Positions 1-7,812 of a stretch of 64,000 nt of DNA are shown here, one piece after another. Numbering within the stretch: the first letter of the stretch is position 1; each line of letters opens with the position of its first letter. The notes under the pieces were generated by a model. The model had not been told where the DNA came from, searched no databases, and saw nothing but the letters and a program-made list of their open reading frames with translations. A program made the position numbers and the translations under genes. Location: positions 124,001-188,000 of the IMG/VR virus record IMGVR_UViG_3300027985_001318; one strand, 5' to 3'. The stretch comes from a virus.

Positions 1-783
1 GCACTGCAAGTAGTTTACCCAGTGATTGTCCACCAGCAGCTGCTGGATGAAAAATGGTTTCATCTGGAGACCAGTTACAAACCGTGGTTGCGGCCCGATA
101 ATAGCTCTTTTAGTCGCAGAGCTTTTGATGGGGTAATTAACCAGACCAAACCTATCCCAGCAGAAGTTTTTGGCGGACTCCAGTACCCCAAATACGATGA
201 CTGGTATCCGCCCATGAAACAGATGGCTACCAACACCATCCTTCGGGTTCTATGTAGCATCGCTGAAACAGATCGTACCTATATCGAGAAATTCGACGGT
301 TTCGGTTTGTACGACATAAACCCAAGGTTTTTGGCCTTCATGCAGAAACACTATCGCTATCTGTTTAAGAAGGAAGAATCGCCATTTGTTCTTGAGCTTT
401 GGGATGGCACGGATCGGATTGATCCATCGCAGATCGAAGTTAACGAGGAACTTGAGATCCGTACCAAATTCGAGCTCTCTCTACGGAATACTTACCACCT
501 ACGTTTCTGTGCACTGATGGATCTTAGTTTGCTCTCAGATGCAGCTACGATGCGTTTCAGAACCGAAGGTCAGGCTTGTATTGAATTCCTGCAAGCTATT
601 TGCCCTAACTTAGAGAACGTCGGTCTCGTACCGACTCTGACCAGCAACGGTATGGTTAGATCAGAAGAGTATTGGGCAGCTGTACGTTATATAGCGACCA
701 CAAACCGCATGTATCGATCTAAGTACGAAGTGGTGCGTGCTAGAGCCAGTGGATTTGTCATCGAGGCCGATCAGTTGGAGTAA
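1..783 (+). CDS. Unknown protein, 5'-truncated by the window edge (probable virion protein)
   Basis: The reading frame is open from the first base, so the true start lies upstream; the GTG at 22 is only an internal candidate. The visible ~260 residues are rich in aromatic and charged residues and show no signal peptide or membrane segment. I do not recognise the family. Three bases separate it from the next gene, and the following genes overlap by one base (TAATG), so it belongs to the same operon as the structural-type proteins downstream. A virion role is inferred from that context only. Confidence 0.6.
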   Translation, partial: ALQVVYPVIVHQQLLDEKWFHLETSYKPWLRPDNSSFSRRAFDGVINQTKPIPAEVFGGLQYPKYDDWYPPMKQMATNTILRVLCSIAETDRTYIEKFDGFGLYDINPRFLAFMQKHYRYLFKKEESPFVLELWDGTDRIDPSQIEVNEELEIRTKFELSLRNTYHLRFCALMDLSLLSDAATMRFRTEGQACIEFLQAICPNLENVGLVPTLTSNGMVRSEEYWAAVRYIATTNRMYRSKYEVVRARASGFVIEADQLE

Positions 784-786
784 GCC

Positions 787-1032
787 ATGGACTTGGGAAT
801 TATCAGACCGCTTGTTAGACGTGGGAAAGGTTGGGCGTTTTGTCGCAGTTTGGTAACTCCCAAGCAACGAGCTCTAGAGGAAATAAAAGGCTGGGGTAAA
901 AACCCAGCCCCGTTCGGATGGCATTGGTATTTTCATATCAAAACAGCCACTATGTTCCTTGTTAGCTATTATGACACTAAGTTTATAATCACCGAGCAGG
1001 AGTGGCATAAAAGTCGCTCTGAGGAGTCTTAA
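787..1032 (+). CDS. Small hypothetical protein (81 aa)
   Basis: ATG at 787 follows a GGAG at the end of the preceding gene. The product is basic and tryptophan-rich with no recognisable domain. It is directly abutted by the next gene (stop and start adjacent), so it is translated within the structural operon. An opposite-strand frame covers the same bases but has no ribosome binding site or neighbours on that strand. Function unknown. Confidence 0.6.
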   Translation: MDLGIIRPLVRRGKGWAFCRSLVTPKQRALEEIKGWGKNPAPFGWHWYFHIKTATMFLVSYYDTKFIITEQEWHKSRSEES

Positions 1033-2424
1033 ATGCCTATCGCAAGACCCAATACCAAGCCAACTCCCCAGGCTACGCAGGAACCGTTTATTTCGGAACA
1101 GCCGTACGTACCGGTTGGAGTGGATAGCAAATTCCAATCTATGCGCGATACCCTAGTGTATCTGGAAGGCTCTACTTGGATCGTACCGCGCTATTACCAT
1201 CTGATGGTTACTAAAGACCAAGACCTTACTGCCATCCAACAAAACTTAGATCCAGTTTACCAGCAGTACCAACAAATCAATAACCTGGAGTTTAAGGTTA
1301 CTGATCCGCTTTCCGTGTCCCAAGAGACAGACACTGGCGAACATAAACTGGAAGGTTCTTCGAACATGTTCCCTGGCTTTAAGCCGCATCGTGGGGATAT
1401 GTTCATGGCGGACATTGGTGATGGTCGTAGCGCTTTCTTTGAGATCTACGAAGTCAACCAAAGCAATATCCTGATCGATAGCGCTTACAAGGTTAGTTAT
1501 CGGGTTTACGATTACGCTACCCCAGAACTTACTAAAAGTTTCCAAGACAGAGTAATCCAAGAAACCTACTTCGTTAAAGAGTTCCTCAAGAACCGCCAGA
1601 ATCCACTGATCGTCGCTGAAGATTATGTTTTACTTCAGCAATGTAAAGAGAACATCGACTATCTCCGTCAGGTCTGGTGGCGTAAGTTCTACAATTTTGA
1701 ATTTAAAACTTTCTTAGTACCTGGACAGGACCAACCTACCTTGGATGGTTTTCTGGCCAAGTATCTGGATTGGTTTTGGCCGTTGCAAAATCGGCCAGGT
1801 AACCAGAGAGTAAGTACTTATCCTTTGCAAAGCGACGAAGGCTTTTTAGTGCCGACGCTCTGGGAGTCTTTGATTAATGCAACAGATAAAGATTTCTGGA
1901 CCATCACTCAGGAACTAGATACTATTACAGTAGCAAGTCTGCCGTTTTATATCGAACAATTCGGTGAAGGTGGTTTGAAGTTCTCCGGTATTCGTCGCGT
2001 ACTTTTTCCGAAAGGCAGAGCCCTCGGCGATAACAAACACGCACTGGTCCATAACGGCCTGTCTCACTTCCGAGTAGAGTCCCCGTACAGTGCCGAAGGA
2101 TCTAGCAAGGATCTCGCTTATCTGATAGTTAACCAGAACCTGGACGGTTTCGGGGAGATCTCCCCAGAGAACCTAGGAACTCCTCTGGTCCATCCGGTCG
2201 GCACCGATGACTGTTACATCCTTTCACGGTTCTTTTATAAAGACGCGGATTATGGTCAGTCAGAACTGGAACTCCAAACCTGGAATTACCTGAAACACCT
2301 CAGTCTCGACTACAGTAAGTTGAAGCTACTCTGTGACGACGTCAAAGACTGGGGAGAACTGGAAATCTTCTACTACGTGCCGGTATTACTGTTCTTGCTG
2401 CAAGCAGCAATCAGGGGGTTATAA
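1033..2424 (+). CDS. Putative virion structural protein (463 aa)
   Basis: A 463-residue soluble protein with no signal peptide. It has a proline- and threonine-rich first ~25 residues followed by mixed alpha/beta sequence with many aromatic residues, typical of jumbo-phage baseplate or tail components. The stop overlaps the next start (TAATG), and the three genes from 1033 to 4381 form one translationally coupled group. phiKZ-like phages carry many such unannotated particle proteins. I cannot assign a specific part of the particle; mass spectrometry of virions would. Confidence 0.55.
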   Translation: MPIARPNTKPTPQATQEPFISEQPYVPVGVDSKFQSMRDTLVYLEGSTWIVPRYYHLMVTKDQDLTAIQQNLDPVYQQYQQINNLEFKVTDPLSVSQETDTGEHKLEGSSNMFPGFKPHRGDMFMADIGDGRSAFFEIYEVNQSNILIDSAYKVSYRVYDYATPELTKSFQDRVIQETYFVKEFLKNRQNPLIVAEDYVLLQQCKENIDYLRQVWWRKFYNFEFKTFLVPGQDQPTLDGFLAKYLDWFWPLQNRPGNQRVSTYPLQSDEGFLVPTLWESLINATDKDFWTITQELDTITVASLPFYIEQFGEGGLKFSGIRRVLFPKGRALGDNKHALVHNGLSHFRVESPYSAEGSSKDLAYLIVNQNLDGFGEISPENLGTPLVHPVGTDDCYILSRFFYKDADYGQSELELQTWNYLKHLSLDYSKLKLLCDDVKDWGELEIFYYVPVLLFLLQAAIRGL

Positions 2425-3023
2425 TGTCAGCGGCTAGTTATTTCGAAAACATGAGCCCAGCTCAGAAAATCTTTAACTGGACTTTTCCAGTTTCTATCCC
2501 GCAAATGCATATCTACTCCGAAAGAGAGCTTGAGATCTACGGCAATATCTCTACGGGAGATTCTAGCTATGATCGGGCTTTGGCTAACGAGCCGGTAAAA
2601 ATGTCAGGGGTTACTATTGCCAGAATGTTGGAATGGTGGAAGAACGGGCTACAAAACGAGATCGTTCTCTTGAACCCAGCCAAAGATGCGCCGACCATCT
2701 ACAACATCCTTCGCGACGCTATCAGTAGCTGGTATCTGGAAGTTTCCAAAGATCCTCTGCATCCAGAAGTTCCTCTTGAAGAGCTCAAGATCATGGATGA
2801 GTTCGCCCAAGCCGTTTATGAGAAAGCCAAGTATCATTTTGTCAAAGACGGCAGCAATCTCAACTTCCTTGATCAAATGCATCTTGATAGCATTTCTCCG
2901 CTGGCAGAAGTAGAAGAACACTTCAAGAAAATCCAGAACACAGTCAGTAGCGCCCCCTACCATTCGGTCTTCAAGGATATCGTCAGTATCATCGATAACG
3001 CTAAGCGCAACTGGAGGCAGTAA
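2424..3023 (+). CDS. Putative virion-associated protein (199 aa)
   Basis: ATG at 2424 overlaps the upstream stop and its own stop overlaps the next ATG at 3023, so expression is coupled on both sides. The predicted protein is largely helical and acidic, with the segment around residues 60-120 rich in charged residues. No domain recognised. Position between two structural-type proteins suggests a particle or assembly role; that is inference. Confidence 0.55.
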   Translation: MSAASYFENMSPAQKIFNWTFPVSIPQMHIYSERELEIYGNISTGDSSYDRALANEPVKMSGVTIARMLEWWKNGLQNEIVLLNPAKDAPTIYNILRDAISSWYLEVSKDPLHPEVPLEELKIMDEFAQAVYEKAKYHFVKDGSNLNFLDQMHLDSISPLAEVEEHFKKIQNTVSSAPYHSVFKDIVSIIDNAKRNWRQ

Positions 3024-4381
3024 TGGCAGTTGAACTCACCCTGTTAGAAGAAACGACCAGGATAGTCAAAAATGGCGTCCCTGTCGGCGCTACTGAAATA
3101 GTGGCCGAGTTCATAGTCGATGGCAAAGTGATCCGGCCCACTAAAGTTGTGGAGTTTTACCAGTTTGGGGATTTCGTTAATCGTTTTGCATTTAAAGCCA
3201 GTCTGAAGTTCATGATCGGTGGCGGTGTTTGGAATAACGAGATCTATCCTTTCCGAAGAAATCTACAGGTAAAGATTTATCGCATACCGTTAGCTGCGAT
3301 TGGTACTGAGGTGTTGACCAACAAAGCCGTCGAGATGTTTACGTACAAGATGGTTTTGGAAGAGACTGGGAACAGTAACTTTACTGCTCCCAGAACCGCA
3401 GCTAGTAATCAGACCTTGGCTGACTTGAACGATTTCGGGGAGAGAACTGTACAGCTCATCGATCCTGTAATTGAACAGTTGCGATTAAAGACAATAGGAA
3501 CCAATCTGCGCGACTGTAAGCCAGGTGACGCTCTACGTGCTATCTTGACCAAAGAAACGCGTCAGGTGACCGTTGACGAAGCCATAGCTCCTCTAGGAGT
3601 GGCTATGGTTCAGGCCAACAATCAAGAAAGCCGTAAACATATCGTGATTCCGCAAGGAACTTACCTAACTGACCTAGCTAAATACATCCAGCGCAAAGCC
3701 GGCGGTGTTTATACAGCAGGGATTGGGGTGTTTTACAGCCAGAGACACTGGTATGTATTTCCGCCATTCAATACCGAGCTGTACGCTAAGTCAAAAACCA
3801 CGCTTACGATAGCTAAAGTCCCGGAAAAAGAATTGATGGGATTAGAGACCACCTTTAACCAGGTGGGTAATTCACTCTACGTGATTTCTACCGGAGAGAT
3901 GAAGTACATGGACAGTACCGAACACCAGCAGTTAAATGCAGGTAATGGTACTCGCTTCATGTTAGCATCTAAAGTGATCGATGGGTTAGGTTCAGTTAGT
4001 CAGAACAAGTTAACGGCTAACCGAAACGATAACGTGACCGAGGCTGTTTCCGAGTTAAGACCGGATGGGATGGATAACGTACCCTATCAAGGCATTACCA
4101 GCAATATCTGTGCCGAGATGAGTAAGGTCGCTGCTAGACAAGGATCGATAATTCAGCTGATATGGGAGAACTCTAAACCGACACTCCTTCGACCTGGTAT
4201 GCCAACCAAGTTGCTTTACAGCGAGGCTGACAAGATTTATTCGCTAGAAGGCGTCTTGATTGGGGTAGAGAACTTTAGCTCCTTAAACGGACCTATAGGG
4301 ACTTCTGATCGCCATCTTACCCAAACGGTAATGACGTTGTTTATGAAACGTACTGAAGTAGATCAATCTCGAGGCGTATAG
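3023..4381 (+). CDS. Putative virion structural protein, possibly baseplate/tail hub (452 aa)
   Basis: A 452-residue protein with a beta-rich N-terminal half, then a central region (about residues 205-265) reading like a LysM/hub-type fold: IPQGTYLTDLAKYI followed by a tryptophan- and tyrosine-rich strand set. This resembles the hub proteins that cap contractile tails, but the similarity is only by eye. It is the last gene of the coupled block and is followed at once by a rho-independent terminator, which fits the end of a structural operon. Alternative: another tail protein of the phiKZ group. Confidence 0.5.
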   Translation: MAVELTLLEETTRIVKNGVPVGATEIVAEFIVDGKVIRPTKVVEFYQFGDFVNRFAFKASLKFMIGGGVWNNEIYPFRRNLQVKIYRIPLAAIGTEVLTNKAVEMFTYKMVLEETGNSNFTAPRTAASNQTLADLNDFGERTVQLIDPVIEQLRLKTIGTNLRDCKPGDALRAILTKETRQVTVDEAIAPLGVAMVQANNQESRKHIVIPQGTYLTDLAKYIQRKAGGVYTAGIGVFYSQRHWYVFPPFNTELYAKSKTTLTIAKVPEKELMGLETTFNQVGNSLYVISTGEMKYMDSTEHQQLNAGNGTRFMLASKVIDGLGSVSQNKLTANRNDNVTEAVSELRPDGMDNVPYQGITSNICAEMSKVAARQGSIIQLIWENSKPTLLRPGMPTKLLYSEADKIYSLEGVLIGVENFSSLNGPIGTSDRHLTQTVMTLFMKRTEVDQSRGV

Positions 4382-4409
4382 AGGGAGGGCTTTCGCCCTC
4401 CCTTATTTT
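4382..4409 (+). terminator. Rho-independent terminator closing the first structural operon
   Basis: Nine-base stem AGGGAGGGC with a TTTC loop and GCCCTCCCT, then a T-rich tail. Directly follows the stop codon of the 452-aa structural gene. Confidence 0.85.
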
Positions 4410-4410
4410 C

Positions 4411-4440
4411 CGAACCGTTTATAGACCTATATCACTCAGA
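4411..4440 (+). promoter_or_regulatory. phiKZ-type early promoter-like motif
   Basis: Core ACCTATATCAC at 4425-4435 preceded by TTTATAG. It lies between a terminator and the next gene, ~69 bases before its ATG. It is one of about ten similar sites in this window (consensus A-C-C-T-A-T-A-T-C/T-A-C). phiKZ early promoters recognised by the virion RNA polymerase carry TATATTAC; assignment to that class is by resemblance. Confidence 0.7.
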
Positions 4441-4503
4441 CGTAAGTAGCACTTTAAAAATACGACATAGAAACTTTTATGAAATCAACCTGGGAGTAGC
4501 AAA

Positions 4504-4932
4504 ATGGATATTTTACTTTTACCGTCCAGTGCGGTCGATAGCTCTAGTTACCGTGCGATGATGCAAAAATACCTAGGCAACCCTCATCCCTTTATCAGCG
4601 AGTCCTCGTTTTCTGGGATAGCGGTAGCTTCACCAATTTCGCCATCAGTGGCTGTAGGTAAGGATGTCGAGAACATTTATCTCTGTTTGCCGGAACTGCC
4701 GCACGAAGTAACTGGAATGGACGCTATCGCAATCGTGAATTCAGTGATGGTATCTTTTGCACTCGGACTTCCAAGTCCGATAGCCTCCAAGATCTCCGCC
4801 ACCTGGGCAGCGCTAGCGCTGTATATGATCACTTCTAGCAGCGAACAGCTAAAGGAAATCAGAACTGTTAAGACCGTAGTGGATGAGGGAGCTCCTCCCA
4901 TGATCCACTTCTCTATCTTCAACCAATTCTAA
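4504..4932 (+). CDS. Hypothetical protein (142 aa)
   Basis: First gene after the promoter at 4411-4440, with a GGGAG ribosome site. Residues ~70-120 are rather apolar and helix-like (AIAIVNSVMVSFALGL and AALALYMI) but broken by serine and proline, so a membrane location is possible and not certain. No family recognised. It sits 20 bases before the 417-aa gene, presumably in the same transcript. Confidence 0.55.
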   Translation: MDILLLPSSAVDSSSYRAMMQKYLGNPHPFISESSFSGIAVASPISPSVAVGKDVENIYLCLPELPHEVTGMDAIAIVNSVMVSFALGLPSPIASKISATWAALALYMITSSSEQLKEIRTVKTVVDEGAPPMIHFSIFNQF

Positions 4933-4952
4933 ATATTTCTAAGGAGTCCTTA

Positions 4953-6206
4953 ATGCCCTTATATGCAGATTCTTGGATGCTCGACCATCCTGGACTTGAG
5001 CCGTCTCAGCTGCGACTCAGACGTGACCTAGAACAAATCCAGGTAGAAACAGATAACCAGTTCAGAATGAACATCTGTGCCGTGCGTTCGATATTGCCTT
5101 CAGTACCGGACTATGGCGGCGGATTTTCTCTCAATAAAACTTCTATAGAGATCGATAGCATCTCTTTAGATGTGCAGAGATCCGGTGGCAATCCAGGACT
5201 TTATGAGTACATCAAAGCAGTGGTGGAAGGGAAAGTTGGTCCAACTCATCGACCCGTCTACGACGACTGTAGTCATGGTGGCTTGAAGACCCTAGTCGAA
5301 CGTCTGCGTCGCGACAGTAGCCGCGGAATGCCCGGCTACTCGCTACACTTCAGTCGAACTAATGACGGTAACCAAGTCCACTGGCTAAACAACACTGTAC
5401 TGTTGCCGTTTAGCGAACTTGACGATCAGGCCTTAAATTCTGGGACCAGATTTGCTACAGGTTTGGGTTGCGTGAGTACTAAAGATGGTATTTATTTCCC
5501 GGTAGATTCCAGACTGTACCTTTCTAGCCATGCCTTCATTTGTCGAGCTGAGCTGGCGTTGGGAACCCCGTGGGTTCGTGGTACTATGCCGGACTGGGAT
5601 TTGTTTGATGCCGATGATCCGCAAACCCCTCATCGATTAGCTAGTCTTTTGGGCTATCTGATCGGCCAGCAAACAGACAACAAAACCGCCAATGATTTTA
5701 TCGAGTTCTTCGTTGACTGGTATAAGGAACAGCCAAACTATCAAGAGAATCTCAAATGGTTGGCGCGTCAGCTGGAATTCCTGGAAATGTTGGAGTTTGA
5801 CGATGTTCACGAGTTGATCAAAGATCTCGAAAACTCCAACCTACCGTGGCACTTTGCTGACCAGCGTTACGGTAGTTTTTTCTACCACGATGACGACGAT
5901 AATAACCCTGTTAAGACGGAGTTCTGGAAACATCGCAGGGAGTATGACGAAAAATCTAGTAGCAATCACTCCCATTTCATAGAAGGCAACGGTATGGAGA
6001 TCTTTGAGCTCTCTCCTTTCTTAAGAAATGACAGTCCCGATAGTCTTGGATATAAGTTACAACTGCGCCTGAATAATTGGTCGCTGAAACAGCTACTCGA
6101 ACAACCCAAATGTGTTCGAGTAGATAGTTTGCTACTGAAACAACTGGCAAACAGGCTGGGAACGTTTCTTGACAAACAAAAGCTTAAAGAGCAGATAGAA
6201 GAGTAA
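4953..6206 (+). CDS. Hypothetical protein (417 aa)
   Basis: Soluble, acidic 417-residue protein with a strong AAGGAG ribosome site. An aspartate stretch (HDDDDNN, around residues 313-319) and a histidine/serine-rich segment follow a helical region at 235-300. The C-terminal ~60 residues are helical with regular leucines. No catalytic motif is evident and I do not recognise it. It is expressed from the 4411-4440 promoter and ends at a terminator hairpin. Confidence 0.55.
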   Translation: MPLYADSWMLDHPGLEPSQLRLRRDLEQIQVETDNQFRMNICAVRSILPSVPDYGGGFSLNKTSIEIDSISLDVQRSGGNPGLYEYIKAVVEGKVGPTHRPVYDDCSHGGLKTLVERLRRDSSRGMPGYSLHFSRTNDGNQVHWLNNTVLLPFSELDDQALNSGTRFATGLGCVSTKDGIYFPVDSRLYLSSHAFICRAELALGTPWVRGTMPDWDLFDADDPQTPHRLASLLGYLIGQQTDNKTANDFIEFFVDWYKEQPNYQENLKWLARQLEFLEMLEFDDVHELIKDLENSNLPWHFADQRYGSFFYHDDDDNNPVKTEFWKHRREYDEKSSSNHSHFIEGNGMEIFELSPFLRNDSPDSLGYKLQLRLNNWSLKQLLEQPKCVRVDSLLLKQLANRLGTFLDKQKLKEQIEE

Positions 6207-6213
6207 CTGATCT

Positions 6214-6244
6214 AGAGAGGGGCCCCCAGGCTCCTCTCTTTTTT
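6214..6244 (+). terminator. Rho-independent terminator
   Basis: Imperfect stem AGAGAGG…CCTCTCT around a GC-rich loop, followed by six T. Lies just before the ribosome site of the next gene. Confidence 0.75.
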
Positions 6245-6260
6245 ATCGGAGCAGAAATAA

Positions 6261-6572
6261 ATGGATATTCGTTCGGCTTTTATTGAGCGTCGACTCAAAC
6301 AGAAATTTCAAACCCTTCAAAATACACTGGAACTGGCTAACTACCCAACTTGGCTTAAGGTTAACGAGATAGACTTTGAGGCGCAGCGAGAAGCGCCTAG
6401 CGCGGCTCTTTCTGTCGAGTTCCCCAAGTACAAACGTAAAGTTTGGCTTTACGTAGGCCGTATAGATAACCGCGAAGAACTTGATAAAGTCATGCTCAAG
6501 TTCTCTAGCGAATTTAATGCGGCAATTGCTACAGGTACCAATCCTCAAACTTACAGTCCACGCTGGCATTAA
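6261..6572 (+). CDS. Small hypothetical protein (103 aa)
   Basis: Starts at ATG 6261 after GGAG. A basic, single-domain protein; the N-terminal ~25 residues form a charged amphipathic helix. No domain recognised. It ends six bases before the nucleotidyltransferase-like gene, whose ribosome site overlaps its stop, so the two are co-translated and may act together. Confidence 0.5.
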   Translation: MDIRSAFIERRLKQKFQTLQNTLELANYPTWLKVNEIDFEAQREAPSAALSVEFPKYKRKVWLYVGRIDNREELDKVMLKFSSEFNAAIATGTNPQTYSPRWH

Positions 6573-6578
6573 GGAGAT

Positions 6579-7475
6579 ATGATGGAAGAGCTCAGTAAAG
6601 TAAACCTGGTTTCTATTGTTAACAAAGTGGCGACAGAGCAGGACGTTATGGTAATCGGTGCTTATTTGGTCGGTAGCCGGCATTGGGGTGTCAATCGTCC
6701 AGAGTCAGACTATGATATCGTAGCCGTCTACATAGAACACCCGGCTTACAGTTTACTCCAAAACCGCCGCATGAACAATCGCATCAGTACTATCTGGAGT
6801 GATGACTGTGAGATAAAATTTATCTCGCTTACTGAATTCATGCGTCAGATCAAACGCTGTTCTTTCGCCGCCGCCGAGCCTTTGTTCTGTGGTACCGAGC
6901 TCATCGGCACTTACACTGGACTGTTCCAAGAAACATTCGAAGAAATGTTGGACGAACGAGAGTTGGCCGCATCTTTGGTCGGTGCTGTAATCAAGGACCT
7001 TAAGGGCTATCAAACCAAAAACTTTAACTGCAAGGCTTTATCGATTACTTTTAAGTGGCTGGCTATCGCTTATGCTGTTTCTCGTAAAGTCAATGGTTTT
7101 CGCGATAGCAATAGCTTCAAAGATCTTTTTGATCTGCAAACTATTTGGTTAGATCCGACACTGCCTGAGTTTATGGTCAAGTTTTATAATGACTATATTC
7201 TTACCGGGCGTTACTACGATGAGGCCGATCCTGAGGCTCGAGGATTGGCAGGAGAGGCATTGCTGTGGCTGAAGGAAAACGAGATCGACAAATTCCCTTC
7301 CAATCGTAATAGATGGGATCCGGAAGTCTGGGAAACCGTAGATAACGAGATCGATCGTAAGACAATAAAGATCCATGCTGACTTTTTCGAAAGCGAAAAG
7401 CAGCTCCCTTGCAGTAAGACTTTCGAGCAGGTTATACAAAAACTGCAACAGCAGTCTTTTGGAACCAAGGCGTAA
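6579..7475 (+). CDS. RlaP-like nucleotidyltransferase (298 aa)
   Basis: Contains the pol-beta superfamily signature of the RlaP/COG3541 nucleotidyltransferases (Pfam PF10127): G-S-R at residues 32-34, then SDYD at 43-46 with the two metal-binding aspartates D44 and D46, within GSRHWGVNRPESDYD. The remaining ~220 residues are helical, as in the family. Members also occur in T4-like phages (nrdC.11 region). Substrate is unknown; the fold transfers a nucleotide to RNA, protein or a small molecule. Start: AAGGAG precedes two adjacent ATGs (6579, 6582). A strong terminator follows. Confidence 0.75.
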   Translation: MMEELSKVNLVSIVNKVATEQDVMVIGAYLVGSRHWGVNRPESDYDIVAVYIEHPAYSLLQNRRMNNRISTIWSDDCEIKFISLTEFMRQIKRCSFAAAEPLFCGTELIGTYTGLFQETFEEMLDERELAASLVGAVIKDLKGYQTKNFNCKALSITFKWLAIAYAVSRKVNGFRDSNSFKDLFDLQTIWLDPTLPEFMVKFYNDYILTGRYYDEADPEARGLAGEALLWLKENEIDKFPSNRNRWDPEVWETVDNEIDRKTIKIHADFFESEKQLPCSKTFEQVIQKLQQQSFGTKA

Positions 7476-7477
7476 AA

Positions 7478-7508
7478 AGAGGAGGGCGAAAGCCCTCCTC
7501 TTTTTTTT
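7478..7508 (+). terminator. Bidirectional terminator, copy of a dispersed hairpin family
   Basis: Perfect stem AGAGGAGGGC, GAAA loop, eight T on the + side and an A-run on the other, so it can stop both the + nucleotidyltransferase and the convergent minus-strand gene. The same hairpin recurs near 19010, 23978, 28008 and 63428. Confidence 0.9.
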
Positions 7509-7512
7509 GCTT

Positions 7513-7812
7513 TCAATGACCGAAGTTAAAACCAATCACGAAAGAATTACCAGTCAATGGGTTAGTAACTACTCGATCTATAAACCCGCAGCAACCTTTA
7601 TCCAACGCTTTATGGTATTCCGGGTTTATCGCAGCACCATCAATGACTTTGGACATACGTAAATTGTCGACGCATCCATCGTCGACACTACGATAAATGC
7701 TAGCGGCCCGATTGGCTACAAAGCGACGATCGTCTTCTGAGATCTCACCTAGCCATTCATTGATTGCATGGTCGTAAAACCTAAGATTAAACGATTTTTT
7801 ACGCTGCTTCAT
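7513..7812 (-). CDS. Small hypothetical protein downstream of helicase (99 aa)
   Basis: Minus-strand gene whose ATG overlaps the last 14 bases of the helicase gene, with a GAGGAG site upstream, so it is coupled to helicase translation. Contains a cysteine pair (CC at ~73-74) and a conserved-looking C-terminal beta segment. A replication role is suggested only by coupling. Ends at the bidirectional terminator at 7478-7508. Confidence 0.6.
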   Translation of the reverse strand: MKQRKKSFNLRFYDHAINEWLGEISEDDRRFVANRAASIYRSVDDGCVDNLRMSKVIDGAAINPEYHKALDKGCCGFIDRVVTNPLTGNSFVIGFNFGH

